From assembly GCF_014201195.1 (NCBI RefSeq), contig NZ_JACHDS010000001.1:1364001-1428000 (forward strand): 64,000 nt of DNA, given 5' to 3'. The position numbers were made by a program, and so were the translations under genes. The DNA is from Nocardiopsis mwathae (GTDB lineage Bacteria > Actinomycetota > Actinomycetes > Streptosporangiales > Streptosporangiaceae). Positions within the stretch are counted from its first letter, which is position 1, and the number at the start of each line of letters is the position of its first letter. Under the pieces are notes generated by a model. That model searched no databases. It was not told the DNA's origin and worked only from the letters and a program-made list of their open reading frames with translations. This document shows, piece by piece, positions 1 to 8,806 of the stretch.

Positions 1-1
1 C

Positions 2-154
2 AGCCCCGAGATCCCGATCGTCCAGGTGGACGCGCGCGACCGCACGTCCACCAAGTCGACGCTCATCACGCTGGTCGAGCACGCGATCACCGTGGGCGAC
101 CCGGGCGGCGCCGGCCAGCCGACCTCCACCGGAGGCCAGGGCACCTGGCGCTGA
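2..154 (+). CDS. C-terminal end of a conservon-type GTPase (CvnD-like), truncated by the window edge
   Basis: The last 50 codons of a gene whose start lies outside the window. The peptide ends PIVQVDARDRTSTKSTLI followed by TLVEHAI and a Gly/Pro/Thr tail. The VDARDR-S-K-x-LI-LVEHA pattern is typical of the C-terminus of CvnD-family P-loop GTPases, the last gene of Streptomyces conservons. A complete relative lies at 62329-62925, ending TDARDRESSKRVLLTLVDHV. The stop is TGA at 152-154. It presumably ends another cvn operon to the left; this cannot be confirmed from 50 residues. Confidence 0.7.
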   Translation, partial: SPEIPIVQVDARDRTSTKSTLITLVEHAITVGDPGGAGQPTSTGGQGTWR

Positions 155-253
155 CGCCGTGCTCCTGGGGGTAGGCACCCGGCAGTGGTGAGCCCGGGAG
201 CATGGCCGGAAGGCGCCGACCGCGCGGGAGCGGGGCGACCGCGCTCCGCGGCG

Positions 254-925
254 TCAGTCGGCCGTGCGCATCGCCACCGCGCGCACGGGCGCGCCGTCGC
301 CGGCGGAGAGCCGGATCGGGAACGCGCTGAACACGGGGTCGGGGAAGTCGACCTCGTCCAGGGCGCACAGGTTCTCGACGATGGTGCCGCCCGCGCCCAG
401 GAACGCGTGGTGCGCGTCCCAACCGCCGCCCGGGTGGCGGCCGTAGGGTGTCTCGTCCGGGCTCAGCGTGTCCACCCCGAGCGTGCGCACCCCCAGCTCC
501 ACCAGCCACCGCGCCGCCGCGCCGTCCAGGTACGGGTGGTCGAAGTACCGCTCGGTCCGGTAGTACGCCGACCAGCCGGTGTGCAGCAGCACGATCATCC
601 CCGGGCCGAACTCCGCCTCCCAGGGCTCCAGGTCGGCCCGCGTGACGGGGGAGCGGTCGGGTTTCCCGGTCGCGTCCACGACCACGGCCCGGCCGAAGAA
701 CAGCTCCAGCGGCAGCTCCTCCAACCGGGGCCCCTCGTCGAGGAAGTGGTACGGGGCATCGGCGTGCGTCCCGGTGTGCGAGGTCAGGTGCACCTCGGTG
801 GAGTTGAACCCCTCGACCGCAGTGGTCGCCGCCACCTCCAGCCGGGGCTCCCGGTCACCGGGGAACACCTGCGTCCCGGCGCCCACGGGACGGCTCAGAT
901 CGACGATTCGCGTCGCGCGCATCAC
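254..925 (-). CDS. Cyclase family protein (kynurenine formamidase-like metal hydrolase)
   Basis: About 223 residues. The metal-binding signature HTGTHADAPYHF is at residues 50-61, as in the cyclase/formamidase superfamily (PF04199), where the His and Asp residues bind divalent metal. A second His-rich stretch (GGGWDAHHAFLG) lies in the C-terminal half. These enzymes open or close amide/lactone rings, for example N-formylkynurenine hydrolysis; the substrate here is unknown because no tryptophan-catabolism genes are adjacent. The start is GTG at 925 or ATG at 922; a GGAAGGT ribosome site lies just upstream. It is divergent from the DUF885 gene with about 97 bp between them. Confidence 0.8.
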   Translation of the reverse strand: MMRATRIVDLSRPVGAGTQVFPGDREPRLEVAATTAVEGFNSTEVHLTSHTGTHADAPYHFLDEGPRLEELPLELFFGRAVVVDATGKPDRSPVTRADLEPWEAEFGPGMIVLLHTGWSAYYRTERYFDHPYLDGAAARWLVELGVRTLGVDTLSPDETPYGRHPGGGWDAHHAFLGAGGTIVENLCALDEVDFPDPVFSAFPIRLSAGDGAPVRAVAMRTAD

Positions 926-1022
926 GGCACACCTTCCACTCGGCTCACTCGGCCTTCCTCACGCTAACCGGCCCCACCTGGGGATGTGCGACGCGGCCCC
1001 GGACAGGGCAGGATGAACGGCG

Positions 1023-2750
1023 ATGACTGAGAACGATCCACAGGGACGGCACGAACCCGGCGCCGACGGCGGTACCGATGCCGGCGCCGACGCCATGACC
1101 GACCGCTTTCACGACGTCGCGGAGCGCGTCTGCGACGCCCTGCTCGCCGAGTCCCCCGAATGGGCCAGCGACTTGGGCGACCACCGCCACGACGACCGGC
1201 TCACCGACCACTCCGCCGACGCCGACACGCGCCGCGCCGGGATGCTCGGCGACGCACTGGGTGCCCTCGACGAGATCGACGACCTGCTGCTTTCCGCCGC
1301 CGACCGGGTCGACCTGGAGATGCTGCGGGACCGTGTCTCCGCCGACCTGTGGCGGCTCACCGAACTGCGGCCGCACACCTGGGACCCCCTCCTCCACCTG
1401 CCGGGGGACGCCCTCTACGGCCTGATCACCCGTGCCACCCACCCCGCGGAGGAGCGGGTGGCGTCGCTCTGCGCGCGCCTGGACGCCGTGCCCGACTTCC
1501 TCGCGACCGCGCGCACCCGCCTGGCGGGCGGCCCCGGCATGCCGCGCGTCCACGTGGAGACCGCCATCGCCCAGGCCGAAGGGATCGTGACCCTGCTCGG
1601 CGGGGAGGTCGACACGCTGCTGGAGCACGCCCCCGCGCTCCGGCCGCGGGTCGATGCCGCGCGCGGCGGGGCCGTGGCCGCGCTCCGCGACCACCTCGAC
1701 TGGCTCCGCTCCCGGCTCGACGGCGCCACCGCCGACCCCCGGTTGGGCGAGCGCACCTTCGCCGCCCAGCTCTGGTACACCCTCGACTCCGAGATCTCCC
1801 AGGACGCGCTGCTGACCCGGGCCGAGAGCGACCTTCTCGCCACCGAGGAGGCCATCGCGGAGGCCGCCGCCGAGTACGACGGCACACCGCGCTACCCCGG
1901 CCAGGTGCGCGACGTCCTCGACCGGATCGCCACCGCGACCGCCACCACCGCCGACACCATCCGGCCGCTCGCCGAGGAGGCCTTCGAGCACCTGCTCGGC
2001 CGGATGCGGGAGATCGACCTCGCCTCGGTCCCCGACCACCCCGTCAAGGTCATCACGATGCCCGAGGCGCGGCGCGGTGTGGCCGTCGCCTACTGCGACC
2101 CGCCCGGGCCGCTGTCCCCGGCCGAGGGCGAGCCCACCCTCATCGCCGTCGCGCCCCCGCCCGCCGACTGGTCGGCCGGGCGGCAGGCGTCCTTCTACCG
2201 CGAGTACAACGCCACGCTGCTGCGCAACCTCATGGTGCACGAGGGCATCCCCGGCCACGCCCTGCAGCTCGCTCACGCCGCCGGCTATACCGGCGGCACC
2301 CGGGTGCGCCGCGCCCTGTGGAGCGGCACGTTCATCGAGGGGTGGGCCGTCTACTGCGAGGACGTGCTGGCCCACCACGGCTGGGCCGAGGGGGCCGAGC
2401 GCGACAACCTCGCGCTGCGCCTGGTCCAGCTCAAGATGCGGCTGCGGATGATCATCAACGCCATCCTCGACGTGCGCACCCACGCCTTCGGCCTCACCGA
2501 GACCGAGGCCATGGCGCTGCTCACCGAGCGCGGCCACCAGGAGGAGGGCGAGGCCGCGGGCAAGTGGCGCCGCGCGCAGCTCACCAGCGCCCAGCTGTCC
2601 ACCTACTACGTCGGCTACCGCGAGGTCGCCGACCTCGCCCGCGACCTCCGCAAGGCGCGGCCCGGCGCCGGGATGCGGGAGATCCACGACGCCATGCTGG
2701 CCCACGGTTCGCCCGCCCCGCGCCACCTGCGCACCCTCCTGGGCGTGTGA
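1023..2750 (+). CDS. DUF885 family protein, probable zinc metallopeptidase-like
   Basis: 575 residues, the usual DUF885 length. HEGIPGH at residues 406-412 is an HExxPGH-type metal site, followed about 30 residues later by GWAVYCEDVL, whose Glu is a plausible third ligand. No signal peptide is visible; the N-terminus is acidic and Ala-rich, so it is probably cytoplasmic. Family members are annotated as putative peptidases from this motif, and activity is generally unproven. It is monocistronic, divergent from the cyclase gene and followed by a 138-bp gap. Confidence 0.85.
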   Translation: MTENDPQGRHEPGADGGTDAGADAMTDRFHDVAERVCDALLAESPEWASDLGDHRHDDRLTDHSADADTRRAGMLGDALGALDEIDDLLLSAADRVDLEMLRDRVSADLWRLTELRPHTWDPLLHLPGDALYGLITRATHPAEERVASLCARLDAVPDFLATARTRLAGGPGMPRVHVETAIAQAEGIVTLLGGEVDTLLEHAPALRPRVDAARGGAVAALRDHLDWLRSRLDGATADPRLGERTFAAQLWYTLDSEISQDALLTRAESDLLATEEAIAEAAAEYDGTPRYPGQVRDVLDRIATATATTADTIRPLAEEAFEHLLGRMREIDLASVPDHPVKVITMPEARRGVAVAYCDPPGPLSPAEGEPTLIAVAPPPADWSAGRQASFYREYNATLLRNLMVHEGIPGHALQLAHAAGYTGGTRVRRALWSGTFIEGWAVYCEDVLAHHGWAEGAERDNLALRLVQLKMRLRMIINAILDVRTHAFGLTETEAMALLTERGHQEEGEAAGKWRRAQLTSAQLSTYYVGYREVADLARDLRKARPGAGMREIHDAMLAHGSPAPRHLRTLLGV

Positions 2751-2888
2751 CCCCGGCCGCACCGGCCGCGGATGTGGTGCGACAGTGGTCTCCTGCGGCG
2801 CCCGGAGCAGCGGACGCCTCCTATGCTGGAAACCGCCGAGCAGCGGGAGAATGGCTTCCATGACCGAAATCGATGAGGTGAGCGGGCG

Positions 2889-3443
2889 ATGAGCGGTACG
2901 GAGCGGGCAGAGTCCGCGGGGAACGCCAAGGACCCCGATGGCTTCGAGCGCCTGTGGACACCGCACCGCATGGCCTACATCAAGGGTGAGAACAAGCCCA
3001 AGGGGCCGGCCGCCGGCGACGGCTGCCCGTTCTGCCGCGCCCCGGGCCTGCCCGATGAGGAAGGACTCGTCGTCGCCCGCGGCAAGACCACCTTCGCGGT
3101 GCTCAACCTCTACCCGTACAACAGCGGGCACCTGCTGGTCTGCCCCTACCGCCACGTCGCCGACTACACCGAGCTGGACGAGGCCGAGACCGCCGAGCTG
3201 GCCGCGATGACCCAGGACGGCATCGCCGCGCTGCGCCGGTCGGCCGGACCGCAGGGGTTCAACGTCGGCATGAACCTCGGCACGCCCGCGGGCGCCGGCA
3301 TCGCCGCCCACCTGCACCAGCACATCGTGCCCCGCTGGGGCGGCGACACCAACTTCATGCCGGTGATCGGCCAGACCAAGGTGCTCCCGGAGATGCTCCG
3401 GGAAACCCGCGCGATCCTCGCCGAGAACTGGCCGGAACGCTAG
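2889..3443 (+). CDS. HIT domain protein, diadenosine polyphosphate phosphorylase/hydrolase type
   Basis: 184 residues. The catalytic HIT triad HLHQHIV is at residues 141-147 and CPFC at 46-49 is a likely zinc or structural pair. In mycobacteria the homologue next to pgsA (Rv2613c) is an Ap4A phosphorylase, so a nucleotide-phosphate role is likely. The ATG is preceded by GAGGTG at 7 nt and overlaps the stop of a 10-codon mini-ORF (2860-2892) as ATGA. The TAG stop is remarkable: its G is the first base of the repeat element at 3443. The neighbouring PIM genes follow the mycobacterial order. Confidence 0.88.
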   Translation: MSGTERAESAGNAKDPDGFERLWTPHRMAYIKGENKPKGPAAGDGCPFCRAPGLPDEEGLVVARGKTTFAVLNLYPYNSGHLLVCPYRHVADYTELDEAETAELAAMTQDGIAALRRSAGPQGFNVGMNLGTPAGAGIAAHLHQHIVPRWGGDTNFMPVIGQTKVLPEMLRETRAILAENWPER

Positions 3444-3504
3444 GACGTGTTCGACGGATCATTCCCGGCTCGCGGCCACCGGAAAGCATCCGCCGAACAC
3501 GCCC
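3443..3504. repeat. 62-bp MITE-like inverted-repeat element, short form (copy A)
   Basis: Ends are GGACGTGTTCGACGGAT (3443-3459) and ATCCGCCGAACACGCCC (3488-3504), inverted repeats matching at 15 of 17 positions. It is flanked by TA on both sides (3441-3442 and 3505-3506). Bases 3444-3493 match the ends of the 160-bp copy at 56082-56241 closely, with the 98-bp interior missing at the CACCGGAA repeat. The first G completes the TAG stop of the HIT gene. Confidence 0.85.
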
Positions 3505-3506
3505 TA

Positions 3507-3530
3507 GGGCGTGATCCACAGAACACGGTC
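3507..3530. repeat. 24-nt solo hairpin related to the MITE ends
   Basis: GGGCGTGATCCACAGAAC followed by ACGGTC, abutting the TA that ends copy A. Relatives lie at 20447, 36223 and 58121. The reverse complement starts like the MITE terminus (GGGCGTGTTC in intact copies). The right arm is degraded here. Confidence 0.7.
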
Positions 3531-3549
3531 GAGGGACCACGGAGGCATC

Positions 3550-3924
3550 ATGTCGACACCGGTGCTGGTTTACGACGGGGACTGCGCTTTCTGCAGCTCG
3601 TGCGTCGACTTCGCGCTGCGGCGCGTGGCGCCCGGGATCGCGGCGGTGCCCTTCCAGGACGGCGGCGTCACCGACGAGCAGCGCGCCCGCGCCGAGAACG
3701 AGGTGCTGGTGCTGCACCCCGACGGGCGCCGTGTCTGGGGCGGCGTCGACGCCGTGGCCGTGCTGCTGCTGGCATCGCCCCATAGCGCCTGGTGGCCGCT
3801 GGGAGCGCTGCTGCGCACGGGCCCGGTACGCCCCGTGGCCATGGCCGCCTACCGGTGGGTCGCGGCCAACCGGCACCGGATGCCGGGCGGGACCGCCGCC
3901 TGCCGGATCCGTCCGCCCGAGTGA
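3550..3924 (+). CDS. DCC-family thiol-disulfide oxidoreductase-like protein (DUF393)
   Basis: 124 residues. The N-terminus VLVYDGDCAFCSSC carries the family DGxCxxC signature (D9, D11, C12, C15), with a third Cys at 18. DUF393 proteins are small, thioredoxin-like and named for the DxxCxxC motif; substrates are unknown. The start ATG at 3550 has a strong GGAGG at 3541. It lies between two repeat copies and a hairpin terminator, so it is probably its own transcription unit inserted between the HIT gene and pgsA. Confidence 0.85.
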   Translation: MSTPVLVYDGDCAFCSSCVDFALRRVAPGIAAVPFQDGGVTDEQRARAENEVLVLHPDGRRVWGGVDAVAVLLLASPHSAWWPLGALLRTGPVRPVAMAAYRWVAANRHRMPGGTAACRIRPPE

Positions 3925-3930
3925 GTCCGA

Positions 3931-3956
3931 CCACGCGCACCGCATCGTGCGCGTGG
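3931..3956 (+). terminator. Hairpin after the DCC gene
   Basis: Perfect 10-bp stem CCACGCGCAC/GTGCGCGTGG with a 6-nt loop, 7 nt after the stop. No T-tract, as is usual in this window. Confidence 0.6.
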
Positions 3957-4003
3957 CGCACCACAGGTGCCACGGACCATCCGCTCTAGGATCTAGAGAA
4001 GTC

Positions 4004-4636
4004 ATGCTGCGAATCCTGCGTCCCACCGTCGCCCGGTTGACCCGCCCCGTAGGCCAGGGGCTGGCCCGGATCGGCGTCACCCCCAACATGGTCACCGTCA
4101 TCGGGGCCGTGGGTGTCGTCGCGAGCTCGATGTACTTCTACCCGCGCGGCGAGCTCTACATCGGCACGATCGTCGTCACGGTGTTCGTGCTGTTCGACAT
4201 GTTGGACGGCGCGGTGGCGCGCTCCACGGGCAACGACAGCAAGTGGGGGGCGTTCCTCGACTCCACTCTGGACCGTCTCTCCGATGCCGCGATCTTCGCG
4301 GGACTGCTGCTGTGGTTCACCGGCGGCGGCAAGGACCCGGTGCTCGCCGGGCTCACCCTGTTCTGCATGATCGCCGGGTTCGGCGTCTCCTACATCAAGG
4401 CCCGCGCCGAGGGGCTCGGCGCCAACTGCGACGTGGGCATCGCCGAGCGCACCGAGCGCCTCATCCTCGTCCTGCTCGCCGCCGGCCTGGGCGGCCTGGG
4501 CGTCCCCTACGCGCTGGCCGGCGGACTGTGGCTGCTCGGTGTGCTCAGCGCGGTGACCATCGCCCAGCGCCTGGTCGAGACGCGGGCACGGCTCACCGGC
4601 CCGCGTCGGCGCGCCAACGACTCCAACAACGTCTGA
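4004..4636 (+). CDS. pgsA: Phosphatidylinositol phosphate synthase (CDP-alcohol phosphatidyltransferase)
   Basis: 210 residues, membrane protein. The complete CDP-alcohol phosphotransferase motif is present: D65, D68-G69, A72-R73, G82, D86, D90. Hydrophobic segments follow. In actinobacteria the pgsA next to patA and pimA joins CDP-diacylglycerol to inositol 1-phosphate, the first step to phosphatidylinositol and PIMs. ATG at 4004 is chosen because homologues begin at this Leu-rich segment. A CTCTAG-N3-CTAGAG inverted repeat (3984-3998) lies directly upstream and may hold the promoter -10. Confidence 0.9.
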   Translation: MLRILRPTVARLTRPVGQGLARIGVTPNMVTVIGAVGVVASSMYFYPRGELYIGTIVVTVFVLFDMLDGAVARSTGNDSKWGAFLDSTLDRLSDAAIFAGLLLWFTGGGKDPVLAGLTLFCMIAGFGVSYIKARAEGLGANCDVGIAERTERLILVLLAAGLGGLGVPYALAGGLWLLGVLSAVTIAQRLVETRARLTGPRRRANDSNNV

Positions 4637-4763
4637 CCCGCTGACCGGCGGACACCTCCGTTCACCCGATCAGCCGACCACCGGGCCCCACGGCCCCGCC
4701 CAGAGGCGCGGCCGTGTACCCGCGCCATCACACACGACCACGGAAGACGAGGCGAGAACGGGC

Positions 4764-5819
4764 ATGGACGAACGGACCGCCGCTGCGGCCTTCACCGCGG
4801 GTTGGGCGCTGCTCCGCACAGTGCCCGAGGCGCCGGGCCGCCGCGTGTTCGACCGCATCGCCGACCACTCCTGGCGCCGCAGGATCGGCGGTGTCCGGCA
4901 GTTGGAGGCCAACCTGCGCCGGGTCGCCGGGCCCGACGCCACCCTGGCCCAGCTGCGCGCTCTCTCCCGGGCCACCATGCGCTCCTACATGCGCTACTAC
5001 TACGAGATGTTCCGTCTCCCGGCGATGTCGGCGGAGACGGTCCTGGGGCGGGTCCGCGCCACCGGCATCGAGAGGGTCGAGGAGAACATCCGCGCCGGCC
5101 GCGGCGTCGTCGCCGCGCTGCCGCACATGGCCAACTACGACCTCGCCGGGGCGTGGATCGCGATGCGCGGAATTCCGCCCACGACCGTCGCGCAGCGTGT
5201 CCGCCCGGAGAGCGTCTACCGGCGCTTCGTCGCCTTCCGCGAGAGCATCGGAATCGAGGTGCTGCCGCTCACCGAGGGAGACGGCGACAACTTCGCCACC
5301 CTGGCCCGGCGGCTGGGCGACGGCGGCCTGGTGTGCCTGCTCGCCGACCGCGACCTCACCCGCAGCGGCGTCGAGGTCGAGTTCTTCGGCGAGACCGCCC
5401 GGATGCCGGCGGGCCCCGCCGCCCTGGCCGAGCGCACCGGCGCCGCGCTGCTGCCGGTGTCCCTCTGGTACGAGGGAGAGGATATGCGCGTGCGCGTGCA
5501 CGACGAGATCCCGGTCCCCGGCGAGGGCGGGCGCTCGGCCCGGGTGCACGACATGACCCAGCGGCTGGCCGCGGAGTTCGAGGGGGCGATCGCCGAGCAC
5601 CCGGAGAACTGGCACATGCTGCAGCGCGTCTTCACCGCCGACCTCGGTGCCGACCGCACCGCCCCCGCCCCGGCGCGCCCGGTCGGCGATCCCGGTCCCG
5701 GCGACACCCGCCGCGGCAGCGCGCGCGGCGGGACCCTCGCCACTACCGTGGAGGGAGCCCCCGACGCGCCGGCGGATCCGGTCCCGCCGCGCGACGACGA
5801 CGTCGGCCGGAGGCGGTGA
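4764..5819 (+). CDS. patA: Phosphatidylinositol mannoside acyltransferase (PatA type)
   Basis: 351 residues, lauroyl/myristoyl acyltransferase (HtrB/LpxL) superfamily. The HX4D catalytic motif is HMANYD, H121 to D126. It transfers a fatty acyl chain to the mannose of PIM at the cytoplasmic face of the membrane. The last ~50 residues are a Pro/Ala/Arg/Asp-rich tail outside the usual domain. It lies two bases from pimA, matching the mycobacterial order Rv2611c-pimA. The 127-bp gap before it suggests a separate start of transcription or a leader. Confidence 0.88.
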   Translation: MDERTAAAAFTAGWALLRTVPEAPGRRVFDRIADHSWRRRIGGVRQLEANLRRVAGPDATLAQLRALSRATMRSYMRYYYEMFRLPAMSAETVLGRVRATGIERVEENIRAGRGVVAALPHMANYDLAGAWIAMRGIPPTTVAQRVRPESVYRRFVAFRESIGIEVLPLTEGDGDNFATLARRLGDGGLVCLLADRDLTRSGVEVEFFGETARMPAGPAALAERTGAALLPVSLWYEGEDMRVRVHDEIPVPGEGGRSARVHDMTQRLAAEFEGAIAEHPENWHMLQRVFTADLGADRTAPAPARPVGDPGPGDTRRGSARGGTLATTVEGAPDAPADPVPPRDDDVGRRR

Positions 5820-5821
5820 GG

Positions 5822-6967
5822 ATGCGCGTAGGCCTGGTCTGCCCCTACACGTGGGATGTCCCCGGGGGCGTTCAGCAGCACGTGGGCGACCTCGCCGAAA
5901 CGCTCATGGAGTTCGGCCACGAGGTCTCGGTCCTGACCCCCTGCGAGTCCGACACGGACCTACCCGACCACATCGTGCCCGCCGGGCGCGCCGTGCCCGT
6001 CCCCTACAACGGGTCGGTGGCGCGACTGGCGTTCGGCTTCCGGGTCGCGGCCCGGGTGCGGCGCTGGATCCGCGAGGGCGGGTTCGACCTGCTGCACGTC
6101 CACGAACCCGCTGCCCCGAGCCTGTCCCTGCTGGCCTGCTGGGTCGCCGACGGGCCGATCGTCGCCACCTTCCACACCTCCAACCCCCGGTCGCGGGCGA
6201 TGTCGGTGTCGGCCGCCGCACTGCGCACCGCGCTGGAGAAGATCAGCGGCCGGATCGCGGTGTCGGAGGCCGCCCGCACGACCCTCGTCGCCCACCTCGG
6301 CGGCGACGCCGTCCTCATCCCCAACGGGGTCGCGGTCCGGCGGTTCGAGAAGGCCGAGCCGCTGGACGGCTGGCCCGGCGCGGGCGGCGCGATCGGCTTC
6401 GTGGGCCGCCTGGACGAACCCCGCAAGGGGCTGGGGGTACTGCTGGACGCGTTCACCGCCCTGGGCCGCGAGCGCGGTGGGCTGCGCCTTCTCGTGGCAG
6501 GCCCCGGCGACACCGCCGAGGCGCTCGGGCGCGTCCCCGCCGACCTGCGCGACCGGGTGGCGATGCTGGGGCGCGTCGACGAGCAGGCCAAGATCCGCGC
6601 CTACCACTCCGTCGACCTGTTCTGCGCCCCCAACCTGGGCGGGGAGAGCTTCGGCATCGTGCTGACCGAGGCGATGTCGGCCGGGGCCGCCATCCTGGCC
6701 AGCGACATCCCGGCGTTCCGCCACGTGCTGCGCGGCGGCGAGGCCGGCCACCTGTTCGCCGCGGGCGACCCCGGCGCCCTGGCCGGGGGTGCCGCCGAAC
6801 TGCTCGACTCGCCGACCCGCCGCCGCGCCCTGTCGGCCTCGGCGCGGGCCGCGGTGCGCGGCTACGACTGGCGCACCGTCACCGAGGACGTGGTCCGGGT
6901 GTACGAGACCGTATTGGCCGGGGCCGCGGCCGGGCCGGTGACCGCCGGACGGCGCGAGGAGGAATGA
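5822..6967 (+). CDS. pimA: Phosphatidylinositol alpha-mannosyltransferase, GT4 family
   Basis: 381 residues. The N-terminal Rossmann domain begins MRVGLVCPYTWDVPGGVQQH; its Gly-rich loop binds GDP-mannose and acceptor. The C-terminal GT-B domain has the EX7E motif at E275 and E283. It adds the first mannose to phosphatidylinositol on the cytoplasmic side. Context (pgsA, patA) supports PimA over other GT4 enzymes. It is translationally close to both neighbours (2 and 3 nt). Confidence 0.9.
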   Translation: MRVGLVCPYTWDVPGGVQQHVGDLAETLMEFGHEVSVLTPCESDTDLPDHIVPAGRAVPVPYNGSVARLAFGFRVAARVRRWIREGGFDLLHVHEPAAPSLSLLACWVADGPIVATFHTSNPRSRAMSVSAAALRTALEKISGRIAVSEAARTTLVAHLGGDAVLIPNGVAVRRFEKAEPLDGWPGAGGAIGFVGRLDEPRKGLGVLLDAFTALGRERGGLRLLVAGPGDTAEALGRVPADLRDRVAMLGRVDEQAKIRAYHSVDLFCAPNLGGESFGIVLTEAMSAGAAILASDIPAFRHVLRGGEAGHLFAAGDPGALAGGAAELLDSPTRRRALSASARAAVRGYDWRTVTEDVVRVYETVLAGAAAGPVTAGRREEE

Positions 6968-6970
6968 GCC

Positions 6971-7525
6971 GTGGCCGAACTGCTCGCCGTCGTCTTCGCG
7001 GTCCTCGCGCTGCTGGTGCTGTCGGGCTTCTACGTCTCCTGGCGGGCCGGTCGGCTGGACCGGCTGCACACCAGGGTGGAGACCGCGCAGGCGTCCCTGG
7101 ACGCCGCCCTGGAGCGCCGCGGTGCCGTCGTCCTGGAGCTCGCCTCGGCGCCCGAGCTGGAGCCGGCCTCGGCGGTGCTGCTGGCCGACGCCGCGGGCAA
7201 GGCGCGCCGCGCCGGCGACCGCGCCGCGCGCGAGCTCGCCGAGAGCAACCTGTCGCGCGCGCTGCGCGCGGTGGTGGAGGAGCCCGGCTTCGCCGACGCT
7301 ATGGCCGCGACCCGCGACCCGGTCGGGGACGACCTGCTGGCCGAGGTCGAGGCCGCGGCCAAGCGCGTCCACCTGGCCCGGCGCTTCTACAACGACGGCG
7401 TCGCCAGTGTCCGCGAGGCGCGCTCCAGCCGCCTGGTCACCCTGTTCCGGCTGGCCGGGCATGCACGTATGCCGGAGTTCTTCGAGATGGACGACGAGCC
7501 CCCGGCGTGGAGCGCCCCCGCCTGA
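6971..7525 (+). CDS. LemA-like membrane-anchored helical protein
   Basis: 184 residues. An N-terminal membrane helix (about residues 4-23) is followed by long charged Ala/Arg/Glu-rich helices. The segment LARRFYNDGVASVREARSS, then LAG and FFEMDD, resembles the C-terminal part of LemA proteins (NxAVRxFN, LAG). Function is unknown. GTG start at 6971, three bases after the pimA stop, so it is part of the PIM operon. The LemA assignment is by pattern only. Confidence 0.65.
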   Translation: MAELLAVVFAVLALLVLSGFYVSWRAGRLDRLHTRVETAQASLDAALERRGAVVLELASAPELEPASAVLLADAAGKARRAGDRAARELAESNLSRALRAVVEEPGFADAMAATRDPVGDDLLAEVEAAAKRVHLARRFYNDGVASVREARSSRLVTLFRLAGHARMPEFFEMDDEPPAWSAPA

Positions 7526-7720
7526 GCCGGCCGTCGTCCGAGACCGGCCGCGGGACGGACAGAGTGTCGAGAGCCCGCGGCGAAAGGCACCGAAATGTCC
7601 TGAGAAAGGTGGGGAGGAGAGGATCTAGTATGGGGGGTGAAGCAGCCCGGATGCGGACCGATCGCGGCGCATCGCGGGCGGGTAATCCCCTCTCCGCTGA
7701 CGAACTGGGAGTCCGGCACC

Positions 7721-8632
7721 GTGGCCAACACCGTTGAGAACCCGACCGAGAGCACCGTGGGTACCACCCGCGTCAAGCGAGGCATGGCAGAGCAGCTCAA
7801 GAACGGCGTGATCATGGACGTGGTCACCCCGGAGCAGGCCAAGATCGCCGAGGATGCCGGTGCCGTCGCGGTCATGGCCCTGGAGCGCGTCCCCGCCGAC
7901 ATCCGCAAGGACGGTGGCGTGGCCCGGATGTCCGACCCGGACATGATCGACGGCATCATCGAGGCCGTCTCCATCCCGGTCATGGCCAAGGCCCGCATCG
8001 GCCACTTCGTGGAGGCACAGGTCCTGCAGTCCCTCGGTGTCGACTTCATCGACGAGTCGGAGGTCCTCACCCCGGCCGACGAGGCCTACCACATCGACAA
8101 GTGGGCCTTCACCGTCCCCTTCGTCTGCGGCGCCACCAACATCGGCGAGGCGCTGCGCCGCATCGCCGAGGGCGCGGCCATGATCCGCTCCAAGGGCGAG
8201 GCGGGCACCGGCAACGTCGTCGAGGCGACCCGGCACATGCGCTCCATCCGCTCCGAGATCAAGCGCCTGGGCACCCTTGACGAGGCCGAGCTGTTCGGCG
8301 CGGCCAAGGAGATGCGCGCGCCCTACGACATCGTCAAGGAGGTCGCGCGCCTCGGCAAGCTCCCGGTCCCGCTGTTCTCCGCCGGCGGTGTCGCCACCCC
8401 CGCCGACGCCGCCCTGATGCGCCAGCTCGGCGCCGAGAGCGTCTTCGTCGGCTCCGGCATCTTCAAGTCGGGCGACCCGGCCAAGCGCGCCGACGCCATC
8501 GTGCAGGCCACCCTGCACTACACCGACCCCGAGGTCATCGCCAAGGTCTCCCGCGGCCTGGGCGAGGCCATGGTCGGCATCAACCTCGACGAGCTCGACG
8601 ACACCCAGCGCTACGCCGGCCGCGGCTGGTAG
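7721..8632 (+). CDS. pdxS: Pyridoxal 5'-phosphate synthase, lyase/synthase subunit
   Basis: 303 residues, a (beta/alpha)8 barrel. Highly conserved blocks: [58 protein letters not shown]. It condenses ribose 5-phosphate, glyceraldehyde 3-phosphate and ammonia from PdxT to make PLP. GTG at 7721 is preferred, with GGGA about 10 nt upstream; in-frame upstream sequence shows no conservation. A -10-like TAGTAT at 7626 probably starts the transcript. pdxT lies 174 bp downstream, past a terminator hairpin. Confidence 0.95.
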   Translation: MANTVENPTESTVGTTRVKRGMAEQLKNGVIMDVVTPEQAKIAEDAGAVAVMALERVPADIRKDGGVARMSDPDMIDGIIEAVSIPVMAKARIGHFVEAQVLQSLGVDFIDESEVLTPADEAYHIDKWAFTVPFVCGATNIGEALRRIAEGAAMIRSKGEAGTGNVVEATRHMRSIRSEIKRLGTLDEAELFGAAKEMRAPYDIVKEVARLGKLPVPLFSAGGVATPADAALMRQLGAESVFVGSGIFKSGDPAKRADAIVQATLHYTDPEVIAKVSRGLGEAMVGINLDELDDTQRYAGRGW

Positions 8633-8645
8633 CCCCGCCCGGCCT

Positions 8646-8691
8646 CACGGCTCCGCCGGGCCCCTGAGACGCAGGGGCCGGCGGAGCCGTG
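8646..8691 (+). terminator. Terminator hairpin after pdxS
   Basis: 20 bp of pairing with one bulged G and a 7-nt loop, starting 14 nt after the stop. Its position between pdxS and pdxT implies partial termination or a separate pdxT promoter. Confidence 0.75.
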
Positions 8692-8806
8692 CCGCCGTGT
8701 GTCGTGGCCGGAGCACCACAGCGTCTAGGCTGGATGTCCGGGTGGCCGGACGAGCGCGCCCCGGCCACAAGCCCCGGCACCGTGAACCAGCGAGCGAGGG
8801 AGTCCG

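Noticed and set aside
945-3323. Very long minus-strand open frame opposite the DUF885 and HIT genes
   Set aside because: Gly/Val/Arg-rich low-complexity shadow of real plus-strand genes; high-GC third positions leave stop-free antisense frames. Similar shadows at 29631-32654, 33007-35115 and 41827-44976 were discarded for the same reason.
8646-8691. Riboswitch before pdxT
   Set aside because: The structure is a simple long hairpin with one bulge and no ligand-core motif; a terminator fits better.
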